This document shows, piece after piece, positions 1-9,100 of a stretch of DNA of 64,000 bases. Below the pieces are notes generated by a model that saw only the letters and a program-made list of their open reading frames with translations, was not told where the DNA came from and did not search any database. The DNA is from Atrichornis clamosus (Eukaryota; Chordata; Aves; Passeriformes; Menuridae): contig WBMZ01003346.1 in NCBI GenBank assembly GCA_013400975.1, forward strand, positions 1 to 64,000. The letters are read 5' to 3'. Positions within the stretch are counted from its first letter, which is position 1. Each line of letters starts with the position of its first letter. The translations under genes and the position numbers were made by a program.

Positions 1-34
1 GCGCCCCGGGGCCGCCGCCCGGCCCGGCCGCCAT
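1..34 (-). CDS. PLCG1: Probable PLCG1 start (phospholipase C gamma 1), first 11 codons only
   Basis: On the minus strand an ATG at 34-32 opens MAAGPGGGPGA and runs off the left edge after 34 nt. The human PLCG1 N-terminus, as I recall it, is a Gly/Ala/Pro-rich leader containing GPGA just before the conserved PH domain, so the match is plausible but short. Context carries most of the weight: the ATG sits in a CpG island, and in human 20q12 PLCG1 follows TOP1 in the same orientation, as here. PLCG1 hydrolyses PIP2 to IP3 and diacylglycerol downstream of receptor tyrosine kinases. None of its catalytic, SH2 or SH3 domains are in the window. The start context has G at +4 but C at -3, so it is only moderate. 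Another GC-rich first exon could give a similar peptide. Confidence 0.5.
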   Translation of the reverse strand, partial: MAAGPGGGPGA

Positions 35-108
35 CGGCGCGGCGAACAAAGGGGAGTGGGAGCGCCCGAGCCCCGCCGCGCCCCGCGCCGCCGCCGCGGG
101 AGGGGAGC

Positions 109-185
109 AGAGGAGGAGGAGGAGAAGGAGGAGGAGGAGGAGGAGAGGGAGAGGGAGGGAGAGAGAGGAGGAGGAGGAGGAGGAG
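109..185. repeat. Uninterrupted 77-nt purine tract, mostly (GGA)n
   Basis: All 77 bases on the plus strand are A or G, dominated by GGA triplets with AGGGAG variants. The leftward transcript would read it as a CCU/UCC pyrimidine tract in its 5' UTR or just upstream. Such mirror-like homopurine tracts can form triplex or quadruplex structures and vary in length between alleles. Confidence 0.9.
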
Positions 186-1193
186 CGAGGTAGGAGGAGG
201 GACGAGGGAGGAGAAGGGGCGAGGCGCGGGGCGGAGCGATCCCGGCGCGGGGGGCGGGCACGGGCCGCGCAGAGCGGGGGGTCTGCGGAGAGGACACGCA
301 CCTCGTGTTCTGCCGGCCGAGGGGGCTCGGGGCGCATTCCCGGGGGGAGGCCCGAGTGGGGAGCGGGGGAGGCGGACCCCTCGCGTGGTGCGGGACGCCA
401 GTGCTACAGACCACCCTGCGCGCCTGGGGACCGGGGGATCCTGCAGCCTATGGCACACCTGGGGTACCACCCTGCACCCCACAGGTCCCCAGTGTGCCAC
501 ATGCCTCACGGCACGGGCATGGGGCCCTGGCAGCCACGGCAGGGTTTGCACGGGGTCCTGGTGCAGCACGTGTGGGGTCCCAGCTCCGCATCCCACGGTG
601 GCTTTTCCTGGGGACAGACCCGCCCGTGTGGCTGCCGCTGGCACCACGGTGGCGTTTCTTGATGAATCCAGGGCTGTGTTTGCCGTGGTTTGCTCCAGAT
701 AGATCCCAGCTGGATCTGTGCTGGCATGGAAAGCGGGATGGGGCTTTGCGGGGTAGCGTGTGGCATCCTGCCCCTGGGGGACCTGTAGGGAGCCAGGGGT
801 CGCTGGACACTCTCCAGCCTCTCTCCGGCCCGGCTGGAGACCACACAAAGGCAGGGTTAGCGAGGGGATAAATGGTTGAATTGGGAAGCATTTCAGTGCA
901 GTTTGCTCCATTCATGTGGTTAAAGCCTGCAATTTCCCTTCTGTGTGCCGCTGACCTTCCTCGCTGTGCCCTTCTCCCCATCAGGGCAGTCCGGGGTGTG
1001 CTGGGCACTCAGACTGATCCGGGCTGGGGACACTGTCCTGGGTCCAGTGGCCAGTGCCTCCCCCAACCTGACAGGTGCTGGTCTGTCCAAGATGAGCACA
1101 TCCCTGCTGCAGGAGAGCAGGGAAAGGGAGAGGTTGAAGGGGATGCGCCCCATATATAAATGCCCAGATATATGTATTTATACATAGACGTTA

Positions 1194-1281
1194 ATGGTTG
1201 GACTGGGTGACCTTAGGGGACTTTTCCATCCTTCATGAGCCTATGATTTTTTTATTTTTCCAACCTTAATAATTCTATGAA
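1194..1281 (+). mobile_element. CR1 LINE 3' tail fragment
   Basis: The segment reads as the 3' UTR end of a CR1 element: a TGGTTGGACT motif, a GTGACCTTAGGGG motif, CTTTTCCA, then TCCAACCTTAATAATTCTATGA at the end. The element lies in plus orientation and ends with the ATTCTATG-type octamer. The 'TTTTCCAaCCTT' block appears twice, so two tails may be fused or a local duplication has occurred. It is a 5'-truncated, non-coding fragment. Confidence 0.75.
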
Positions 1282-1407
1282 TACACTCACATACATACAC
1301 ACACATGTCCCCAGGCCCGTGGCAAGGCAGCCTGTGCTGAGCAGTCCTTATCTCACCCCTCCAGCTCATGGTTGGGACTGGGAGGGGCATCATTTTCTAA
1401 GTGAGGG

Positions 1408-1451
1408 ACCCATCCCTAAGCGTACCCAACCCTAAGCACCCAACCCTGTCC
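1408..1451. repeat. Three degenerate copies of a 14-17 bp unit
   Basis: Three successive units share ACCCAxCCCTAAGC-like sequence, the last one diverged to CCCTGTCC. It is a minor minisatellite-like array and contains CCCTAA twice, but it is not a telomeric array. Confidence 0.6.
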
Positions 1452-4400
1452 TACTGCTTCACCTGCCTCCAAAGAGACGTGCCTGAGCACACACAGTAGG
1501 AACCCTACAAGGTTGTTTAAGGATCCTGCCCAATATGTGGGCATCAAATTGGCAAGGACAGACACACCGGGGTAAGAGCCTGGACCTGCCCCAATAAAAA
1601 TGAGCAGTGTAAGGGCTGACAGGATGCTGGGGATGTGCTCAGCTGATCCAGAGCCACTGGAGCCTGGGCTTGGTCTTGGCACAGGACTCCCAGCCTCATT
1701 CTCTCCGAGGTGAGCTGCTGTGGCCGCCAGGGAAGTGGCTCCTGGCTTGTGTAACAGCCTTGCTTGGGACCGGCAGGAAGCAGCCGGCTCCCAGTGGTCT
1801 TAAAATAGCTGAGCATTATGGGCACACCCTTGTTTTTGAGGGCAAAACCTGAGAAGGGAGCATGGCCATTGAAGAAGCAGAAGAGGTAACTCCCTTGCTT
1901 CCGAACACGGCCTGTCCATGCTGATGGAGAGCACCCGGCCAGGTGTGTCCTCAGCTCTGGAGCTCTGGGGCCAGCACATGGAGGATGTGGTTTATAATGA
2001 GATGTTTGCGATGGGTATTTTTTATTTTCCAAGTTTGACTGATCAGCTTTTAGCTTTGCATTAGGTCTCCATGTCCAAGATGATGCACACCAAGGAATTT
2101 CACCATCTCATCTGACAGCACCTGAAACTGCCTTTGTGTGCCTGCTGCCTGGTCGGTGGTCCTGGCTCCTGTACCAGCCAGCCTGTGAACAATCACCCCC
2201 CCATCCCTCAGGACAGCAAAAACTTCCATTACATTCCTGTTTTGCTTTTGAAGAAATTCCACAGCTCATATGGCTGTGGAGTGATGGGGGTTCTGCCATC
2301 TCCCCTTGCAAACATCTCTGGAAGAAAGGGGCTTTTCCCCTCTGAGTGGCCCCAGCACCTTCCCCCTTCACAGTTCCAAAGCACGGGATGCCAAGCCCCA
2401 TATCCTGCAGGATTCATGAAGCAGCTGCATCCTCCCACCAGGAACAGGCCAACAGCCAGGTGACCTCTGGCTTAAGGACAGCCCCAGCCGTGCTCAAGGC
2501 CTGGGGAACAAAACCCAGGGAAACAGCACTCTGAGGCCACCCCACGGGCCGGTGTGGGGGGTCCCCGCAGCCCGGCATCCCTCTGACACCAGTGTCTGGC
2601 ATTCCTCTCCTGCCCTGGGGACCACGCGTTGAGACGAGGTGCCCGAACCTCATCCGAGGGAGTGGTGCTCGGCCTCTTGCAATCCCAGGGAGAGATGCCC
2701 CACTCCGGGTTATTTATTCATTCCCGCCTGCTCTGCGCTGCCTGGGGCGGGTAAAGGCAACACCGGCCCGCGGGACGAGCAAATCGCCACGGGGGAAGAG
2801 CTTCCCCGCTGCTGCAGGGAGCAGGATCTGGAAAGCCCTCAGGGGGAGCTGCCTCCTGCCCGGGCTGGTGTTGGCAGACACAGAGCAGTGTTGTGCCGGG
2901 GATGGAAAGCAGACCCGCCCGGGGCTGTGGAGCTGCTGTGGATGCTGGCGCGGTGCCGGCCCCGTGCCGCACGCCCTCCGAGGAGCTGGGCAGAGCCGTG
3001 CCCGCGGGCTGCCTCCCCCCACAGCCTCCTGCCCCTTCCAGGCATTGCAACATCCCCCTGGATTACGACAGGGTACCTGCTGGGAAACCCACTGCAGCTG
3101 CGGGTTCCCTGTCCACACTCCCCGATGTGCGGGGAGCACACATTTTTTTAATATCCTGAATTCACCTGGTTTCAATTTTCAACTCTGGAATCCTGTAAGG
3201 CTTCAAGGGGGATGGGGCTGCATCTTGCAGGGTTTGCACCTCCCCTTGGCCGCCAGGCCCTGTCCATGGGCATGCACAAGATCCAGTTTCAACCTTCATT
3301 TTTCCCCCTCCACCAGTCAGGTCACCGCCGCCTCAGTTTCCCTGGCTGCCGAACACCAGCCCTGTAGTGGGGCAGGAAATCTAAACTGGGGTGGTGGCAC
3401 TGGGGCAGGCGAGGGCGGGCACCGCAGCAGTGGGATGCAGAACGGGATGTGGCCCGTTGGTGGCCATTTCTCTGCACAGTGAGTCAAAGGGGTCTGGGAA
3501 TTCTCCACGGAAAGTGTGGGGTGTGTGGTCCTCAGCCTGCTGTGCCACAGGCAAAACCACAGATTAAAACCCTCCTCGGCCCCCTGCCCGGGACAGAGCC
3601 TCCGCAGAGCTTGGAGGGAGCTGGGTACATTTTCAAGGGCCAGTTTTGCACCAACATTTTTGCTGGCAGAGAGAGGCACAGCCTCGGACATCAGCCTGGC
3701 CTTGCACTTCCAGGCAGAGCAGGGATCTCCGAGCCCGGCCAGGGTATCCCACCATGCCAAAGGAAAAGGTGGATCTGCCAGCAGCGATGCCGGGGTGGGG
3801 CATCCCCTCTCTGGGAGTACATCCCTTCCAGCAGCATTCAACATTTCCCAGTTCAGGGGTGTACAGTATGGGAATTTTATTGGGCCAGGTCTGCCGGGGG
3901 GAAGGAGGGCTGTATAAATAGAAACTGTATTTTTACAGGCTGCATTGTTCCAGGCACGGGCAGGTCAGGAGCACAATGAGCCCCTTTCCCTCTCCACTGG
4001 CATTTTCTCCGCTGCACCTTGGGAAGGCCCCAGAGAGCAAACGGGAACTGCTGCCAAACTCCGAGTTTGTGCAGCCACAACAAAGCGCCCAGAGGATTGC
4101 AGCGGGCAGCAGGAAGCCCTGCTCGGGGCTGGCTGCCCAGAGGCTCCTCAGCTGGCTGAGCCTGACCCCACACCGCCCTCGGGGGGTCTGGGAGCCCACA
4201 CAGCACTGGTGTCACGGGGAGGTGCTCGCAGGGGAGCCAGGGCCCCTGTCGGCTCCACAATCCCCAGGACACCAGGCCTGGACTGCTCCCAGTGCCAAGG
4301 CGATGGATGCACGCATCCGTCAGCCTCATCACCCTTCCCAGCCGTGAAGGGAAGGAGAGGGAGCTGCTCGGCCTCCATCCTCCCCATGCGCAGGGCTGGG

Positions 4401-4698
4401 GGTGAATAAAAGGCAGCACAGAAACCAGGCCAGGAGGAGCAGCTCGGGTCACACCACATCCCCCCGCTCCTGCTCTCCACTGTCCTGGGCAGGGATTTTT
4501 CCAGGACAAAGCAAACTGGTGCCCAGGTGTGTCTGCACGGAAACCCGCAGTGACCAGTGGCCGGAGGGGGGCGAAGCAGAATCACAGCAAGGCACGGGGG
4601 GGGCACATCCTTCAGGTAACTCCTGCTGGGGCTGGGGAGAGAACTGCACCCCACCACCTCTCCCAGCCCACGGACCTCGCGTTCAGGGCCAGAGGTGA

Positions 4699-4744
4699 AA
4701 GAACACACAGACACCAACACTCAGTTAAGTTGTAGGAATTTATT
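4699..4744 (-). terminator. TOP1: Distal TOP1 poly(A) signal and GU-rich downstream element
   Basis: On the minus strand AATAAA sits at 4744-4739. About 20-40 nt further on is GTGTTGGTGTCTGTGTG (4718-4702), a textbook GU-rich downstream element. Cleavage is expected between them, around 4720-4727. The spacing matches the normal mammalian and avian arrangement. Confidence 0.8.
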
Positions 4745-5075
4745 TTAAATAACCTACAGTTGATTAAAAGGGAATTCATGATAAAAATAGAAGATACTTG
4801 TTGAGGAAAGGCTGCAGGAAATGGTCTTGCACACACACTACGCTAACAATGCCTCTAAGACTAATGATTATAGCAAAAAAAGGTTTCACATTAAAATTCT
4901 GCTTTTTAATTTTTAAAATTTTTTTACACAATTACAAAAGAAAAAAATAAAAGCCCTAAAATCTTGATTATTTTCCTTTTTGGACCAATGCTCATTTCCC
5001 TCGAAATTTATTGACCTGTGAAACTTCTTTTTACACAATAAAATCTTTCAAGTAAAAGAGAGGAGTTGGGCTTAG

Positions 5076-5096
5076 AAAAAAAGGGGGGGGAAAAAA
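5076..5096. repeat. A7-G8-A6 homopolymer block in the 3' UTR
   Basis: Three adjacent homopolymer runs occur on the plus strand. The transcript reads U6-C8-U7, a pyrimidine block of the kind bound by poly(C)-binding proteins. Run length is likely to vary between individuals and is prone to sequencing error. Confidence 0.8.
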
Positions 5097-5237
5097 GGTA
5101 AAACAGTCTGACAAACCTAAAAAGTAGATAATTCTTGGAAGTGTACAGAGTATGTTCAGAACAAAGGGTGATGGGAATGTCATTTGTTTCCAATTCCACT
5201 TGTCCTCAAATTCCACACACATCTTCCCATCACACGG

Positions 5238-5260
5238 CCCCCTCCCCCTACCCACCCCCC
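5238..5260 (-). promoter_or_regulatory. Predicted G-quadruplex in the TOP1 3' UTR transcript
   Basis: The plus strand has C-runs of 5, 5, 3 and 6 separated by 1, 2 and 1 nt. The TOP1 RNA therefore reads G6-N1-G3-N2-G5-N1-G5. Very short loops and at least three G per run predict a stable parallel RNA quadruplex. No function is shown. Confidence 0.7.
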
Positions 5261-5552
5261 AAATCTACACGATCTTTAAGATCAAAAAGAAAGAAAACTG
5301 TTTAAATATTTTAAAATAATTAAAAAGAAATAAAAATTCACATTTAAAATAGGAACACTCAAGTCAGGAGGCCGATTTCCCATCATGATTTGCTCTGAAC
5401 AAATGTGGTGGATATTTGTAATTCATGTCCCAATGCCACAACTGTTTCAAGTGACAAATTGAAAAAGATTTGGGTATTTCCATGACTATAGTGATAGCTG
5501 TAACAGGTGCGTTGGGTTCCTTAAATTTTGTTTATTTGTTAAATTCTGAAAT

Positions 5553-5582
5553 GGGGCGGGAGGGGGAAGGGAAGGGCAGGGG
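5553..5582 (+). promoter_or_regulatory. G-rich tract on the template strand of the TOP1 3' UTR
   Basis: The plus strand, which is the TOP1 template, carries successive G-runs of 4, 3, 5, 3, 3 and 4 with 1-2 nt spacers. It meets the usual quadruplex rule on DNA. The transcript is correspondingly C-rich. Confidence 0.65.
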
Positions 5583-6024
5583 TTAAGGAGTCCATTTTCT
5601 ATTAAAATATAGAAGTTATTGCAAAACCCTAACTGTAAAAACGCACCAATATAATTGGATTTTGTATACAGTAGCTAAAGATTCCCACGCTCTCAGTGTG
5701 ATGGTGAATTTGCCTGGCGGAAGGTTGACAAATCCCCCATCCACTTGCCCTGCCTCAAGAGAAAAACCACACAAACCAGACAGCTAGAATTTGGATCTCT
5801 GAAACATTTTTAAATAAGTTGTCCATAGGACAACTGGCTCAGCTCCTTTAGGATATTTCCAGGTTATGCTTTCTGCAAGATGTTGGCTGTTTTATCCAAT
5901 GCTCACTTGCCCCTTTCCTCCCCCTTCCCCAGCATCCAAGGACAAGTAAGGCTCACAGTTTATCAATCTCCCTAAAAACCAGGCTACTCCCTTTTCCCAT
6001 AAAATTCAGCTCAATAAAAACAGG

Positions 6025-6127
6025 TTAAAACTCATAGTCTTCCTCTGCCATGTCGATAGCCCAGGCAAATTTCTCTCGTTGGGTTTTGTTATAAATCTTC
6101 TCTATAGGAATTCCCCACTTCTTACAC
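6025..6127 (-). CDS. TOP1: TOP1 exon 21 (residues 732-765 and stop)
   Basis: It follows a CCTGCAG acceptor and begins with the G completing a Trp codon. It encodes [20 protein letters not shown] and ends [11 protein letters not shown], with E where I recall D in human. It forms the end of the C-terminal domain that packs the active-site tyrosine against the core. The 3' UTR continues in the same exon. Confidence 0.97.
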
Positions 6128-9100
6128 CTGCAGGAGAGGAGATGGTGTTAGAGTTCGGGATAAAAGGAAGGCCAGAGACCCTGCCCTCACCTGCTATGTG
6201 GGGTGACAGGACTGAAGTCAAGGGCTGGGGTGGATCACCCCAGCACACCCCAGGCAGGTGCTCACCAAGCAACAGAGATCCTGGGATCCAGATAGTTCAG
6301 TTTGGAGGTGCCCAAAGCGATCTGCTTGTTCTCCTCCCTATCTGTAGCCTGAACCTCCAGCTTCATCAGTTGCTCCTCAATCCTCTGCACTGCTTTCTTC
6401 TTGCTCTCCACTGTCCTGGGGTGGGAAAGAACAAAGCATTGAATTCCTAATGCCCTGCCAGCCCTGTGGGAACCCAGAGGGACTCTGCTCAAGGTAAGCA
6501 ATGCCACCAGCCACACAGGGCAGCTGTGTCAGCACAGACGGTGACACAGCACACTCAGCACATGCAATTAAGAACTGACATTTTCCAAGAGGCAGAGCAG
6601 GAATCTTAAGCAGCAGTTGTTTTAAAGGGATGGAAGTAACAGCCTGAACTGTTCTGATGCTACCCCCCCTCCCACACCAGCCCATCTATCCCTCAGTAAG
6701 TCACGCTGTGATCCTGCTTCCAGAGCTCCTGTAACTCAGCTCCCCTGCGGCTGCTCTGCAGAGCCCACACGGAGCCCAGAACGTCGCCTGTGCCGTGGGC
6801 TTCTGACGGGGAGAGCGCCACTCGGGGAGGTGCCTGTGCAACTCAGTAATTAATTGCGTGAGTCCTGGAGCCCCAGTCAGGCAGCAATGCTGCACACTGG
6901 ATCCATCTCTCTGCTGGGCCTGGGCAGCAGTGGGGTGGGTGAGCACTGGCGGTGCTCAGCTCCGGGGGCTGGGCACAAGTGACCACGTCAGGAACCACAG
7001 GGTCAGACCACCCCGTGGGAGGCCATTTCTCCAAGCACAGAATACAAAAGGCAAAATACAGCCTTCCCAAATCACAGGCCAGGAAAACGGAATACAGGGT
7101 GAAGGACCCCTTCTGGGAACATTGCACAGCCCAGTAACACCAGCCTTACTTTTTAGACTTCTCATCCCTCCGGACCTTGGCATCTGCTTTGGCGCTTTTC
7201 AGTTCCCTCCTGGCATCAGCTAATTGCTCCTTCTTGGCATCAATCTAGGAGAGGCAAAACCAGATGGCAGCACTGTGAACAAGCTGCTGACAGCTGTGAC
7301 AGTCACCCCTGGGCAGCAGGACCCAGGGAGCGAGTTCGTGACCACGTTCAGAATTCAACAGCAGTCAGACCCACTTCTGCAGGACAATCAGGCCACTGGG
7401 CTGCACAGCTGAGTGAGGGGAGATATCCCCCTCAGGAGACAGGGCCCCACTAACTTCCGAAGACAAGCTGGTGCTGGAAGCTTTCTTACACACCTACAAC
7501 CAAGCAAGCCAAGGAATTGGCTTGGTCTGGCCTGGCCAACAGTCCCTCCTGGCAGCTTTTCTGCCTCCACTGCATCCCACCAGTACCAGCTCTCAGATGG
7601 CTACATGGAAGGATGATCCCTGTTCCCTCAGCAGGAATTAGCCCCAAATCCTACACTCTGAAAGATGTTTAGGCTTCAGACAGTTCTTCCCCAGTAAGTT
7701 TAGGATTCAGGGAGATTTAGCATTTTGCAGCCCCTGCTCAACGATTCCCCTTAAACAACCCCAAGCTCTAGGATCTAGGGTGAAGGCAGCCATGTTAGGT
7801 GTTATGGAAGCAGGGGACACTGCAGTGCCAAACCAGAACTCCTTATTGTGAAGCTGATTCTAAAGCCAGACCAGGAACAGACCTAACCCCTTTGGACCTC
7901 ATGGCCTTCACCAGAAACAATCTGCAAAGGAAGAGGTCAAGTCAGAGGGGCATAATGTACTATGGACACACTGACAGTGGCCTGGGATTCACTCAACAGG
8001 GGTGGATGCCCACTCCATGTTCTTTAGGGGACACAGGTCAGCGCTAGAGACAGCTGTTCTCAAGTTTCAATGGCAGAATACACAGCTATGGGATGAGGGG
8101 CAGAAAAAGGGTCTAGTCTTGTCTCTACAAGTAAAAGACAACTCAGACATCACCTTCCAGCTCACTGCTCCTTTCCAAGCAGGCCCATCTCTGATGCACA
8201 CTGCCAACTCTTGACAGGGAAAAGCAGGCTCTGCTTTCACCCCAAAGCAAAGGAATCCTGACTCCTGAGATGCAGACTTGGAGCCCTGCCCTGGCCCAAA
8301 GCTGGGCAGGGGGAGGTACCTTGCTCTGCAGGTTCATCATGGACTTCTCAAAGGTTTTCGGCGGAGCTCTCTGGTGGTTACACAGGATGGCCACCGCTCT
8401 GTTGGCACGGTTGTAGGAGAGGATCTTTGCTGGGATGTTGTCGTCAGCTGTGAAGGACAGGAGGGTGGTGAACAAGTGGCTTCTCCAGGGTGTGCTGCCC
8501 CAACCAGTGTCCCACGAGTGCACACTCACAGCCACTGCAGAACCAACCTTCCCCTCCCATGGCCAGTCTCAACACCACACCCTAACTACAGTTCCAAGAG
8601 CCTGGCTGCTTCCATCCCAGCCCCTAACTCCTTCTGGGATGTTCTTCATCACCACTGACACCCTTTAAACTCAAGAGATGGGAAGCACAGCCATGCTCAG
8701 AGCAGGGCACAGCAGGACCACACTGCCCAGGACACTGCTGGGCTTCCCAGATCCAAGGTGCCCACCTTGTAAAGCTGCCAAGTGCAAGTCAGCACTGCTC
8801 ACAGAGGTTTTGCATGAGCAGCCAAGAAACATGGGGCTGTTACAGATGCATCTACCTTGCCTGTCATCTACAGCACCTTACAATTAACAGAAAGCAAACA
8901 GGTTTGGTAAAGGACAGGCATAACCTGGCAGGCACACCTTGTGCTCACAAGTCAGCTCTGTCCTGCCCCAGTGCTGGGCTGCTCAACTACCCCAAAAGAT
9001 GGTCTGGCAGCAGATTTTTGGTCAGGCCTCAGCTGCCTGACATTTGCACTGGGAGAACTGTAACAAGGAAGTGGTGAACAGATACACGACTTGTGGCTCA

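Larger units (their letters stand above)
1..430 (-). promoter_or_regulatory. CpG-island promoter and 5' UTR region of the leftward gene (probable PLCG1)
   Basis: This is the most GC- and CpG-dense stretch of the window. It contains GC-box-like elements (for example GGGGCGG near 228-234) and no TATA box at a sensible distance from the ATG at 34. That is typical of a housekeeping CpG-island promoter. The leftward transcript would begin somewhere in about 100-300 and carry a long pyrimidine-rich 5' UTR. The exact transcription start cannot be read from sequence alone. Confidence 0.6.
430..4721. other. Intergenic region between TOP1 3' end and probable PLCG1 promoter
   Basis: About 4.3 kb of moderately GC-rich DNA. 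I see no exon chain on either strand. Many frames stay open here only because the base composition is poor in stop codons, and they show no recognisable domains. Contents that can be named are a CR1 tail at 1194-1281, a CA-rich patch near 1282-1306 and a short degenerate tandem repeat at 1408-1451. The 2.5-3.0 kb segment is locally GC-rich but less CpG-dense than the left end. Confidence 0.7.
4722..6024 (-). other. TOP1: TOP1 3' UTR
   Basis: This runs from directly after the TAA stop (6027-6025) to an inferred cleavage site near 4722. It is AT-rich, with A/T runs characteristic of a vertebrate 3' UTR, and its length of about 1.3 kb is close to the human TOP1 3' UTR as I recall it. Three AATAAA hexamers occur on the transcript strand: 5536-5531, 5012-5007 and 4744-4739. 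The last is followed by a GU-rich element and is taken as the main site. The upstream two could give shorter mRNAs. The UTR also holds a G-quadruplex motif, an opposite-strand G-rich tract and a U6C8U7-type run (5076-5096 on the plus strand as A7G8A6). Confidence 0.85.

Noticed and set aside
305..1008. Overlapping open frames on both strands beside the CpG island
   Set aside because: Composition effect of GC-rich promoter-flanking DNA. The translations are low-complexity Gly/Pro/Arg/Trp with no homology I can recall.
2592..3482. 296-codon plus-strand open frame in the intergenic region
   Set aside because: It lies in GC-rich, stop-poor DNA where frames overlap on both strands. The product has no domain I recognise, no splice pattern and no start context, so it is treated as chance.
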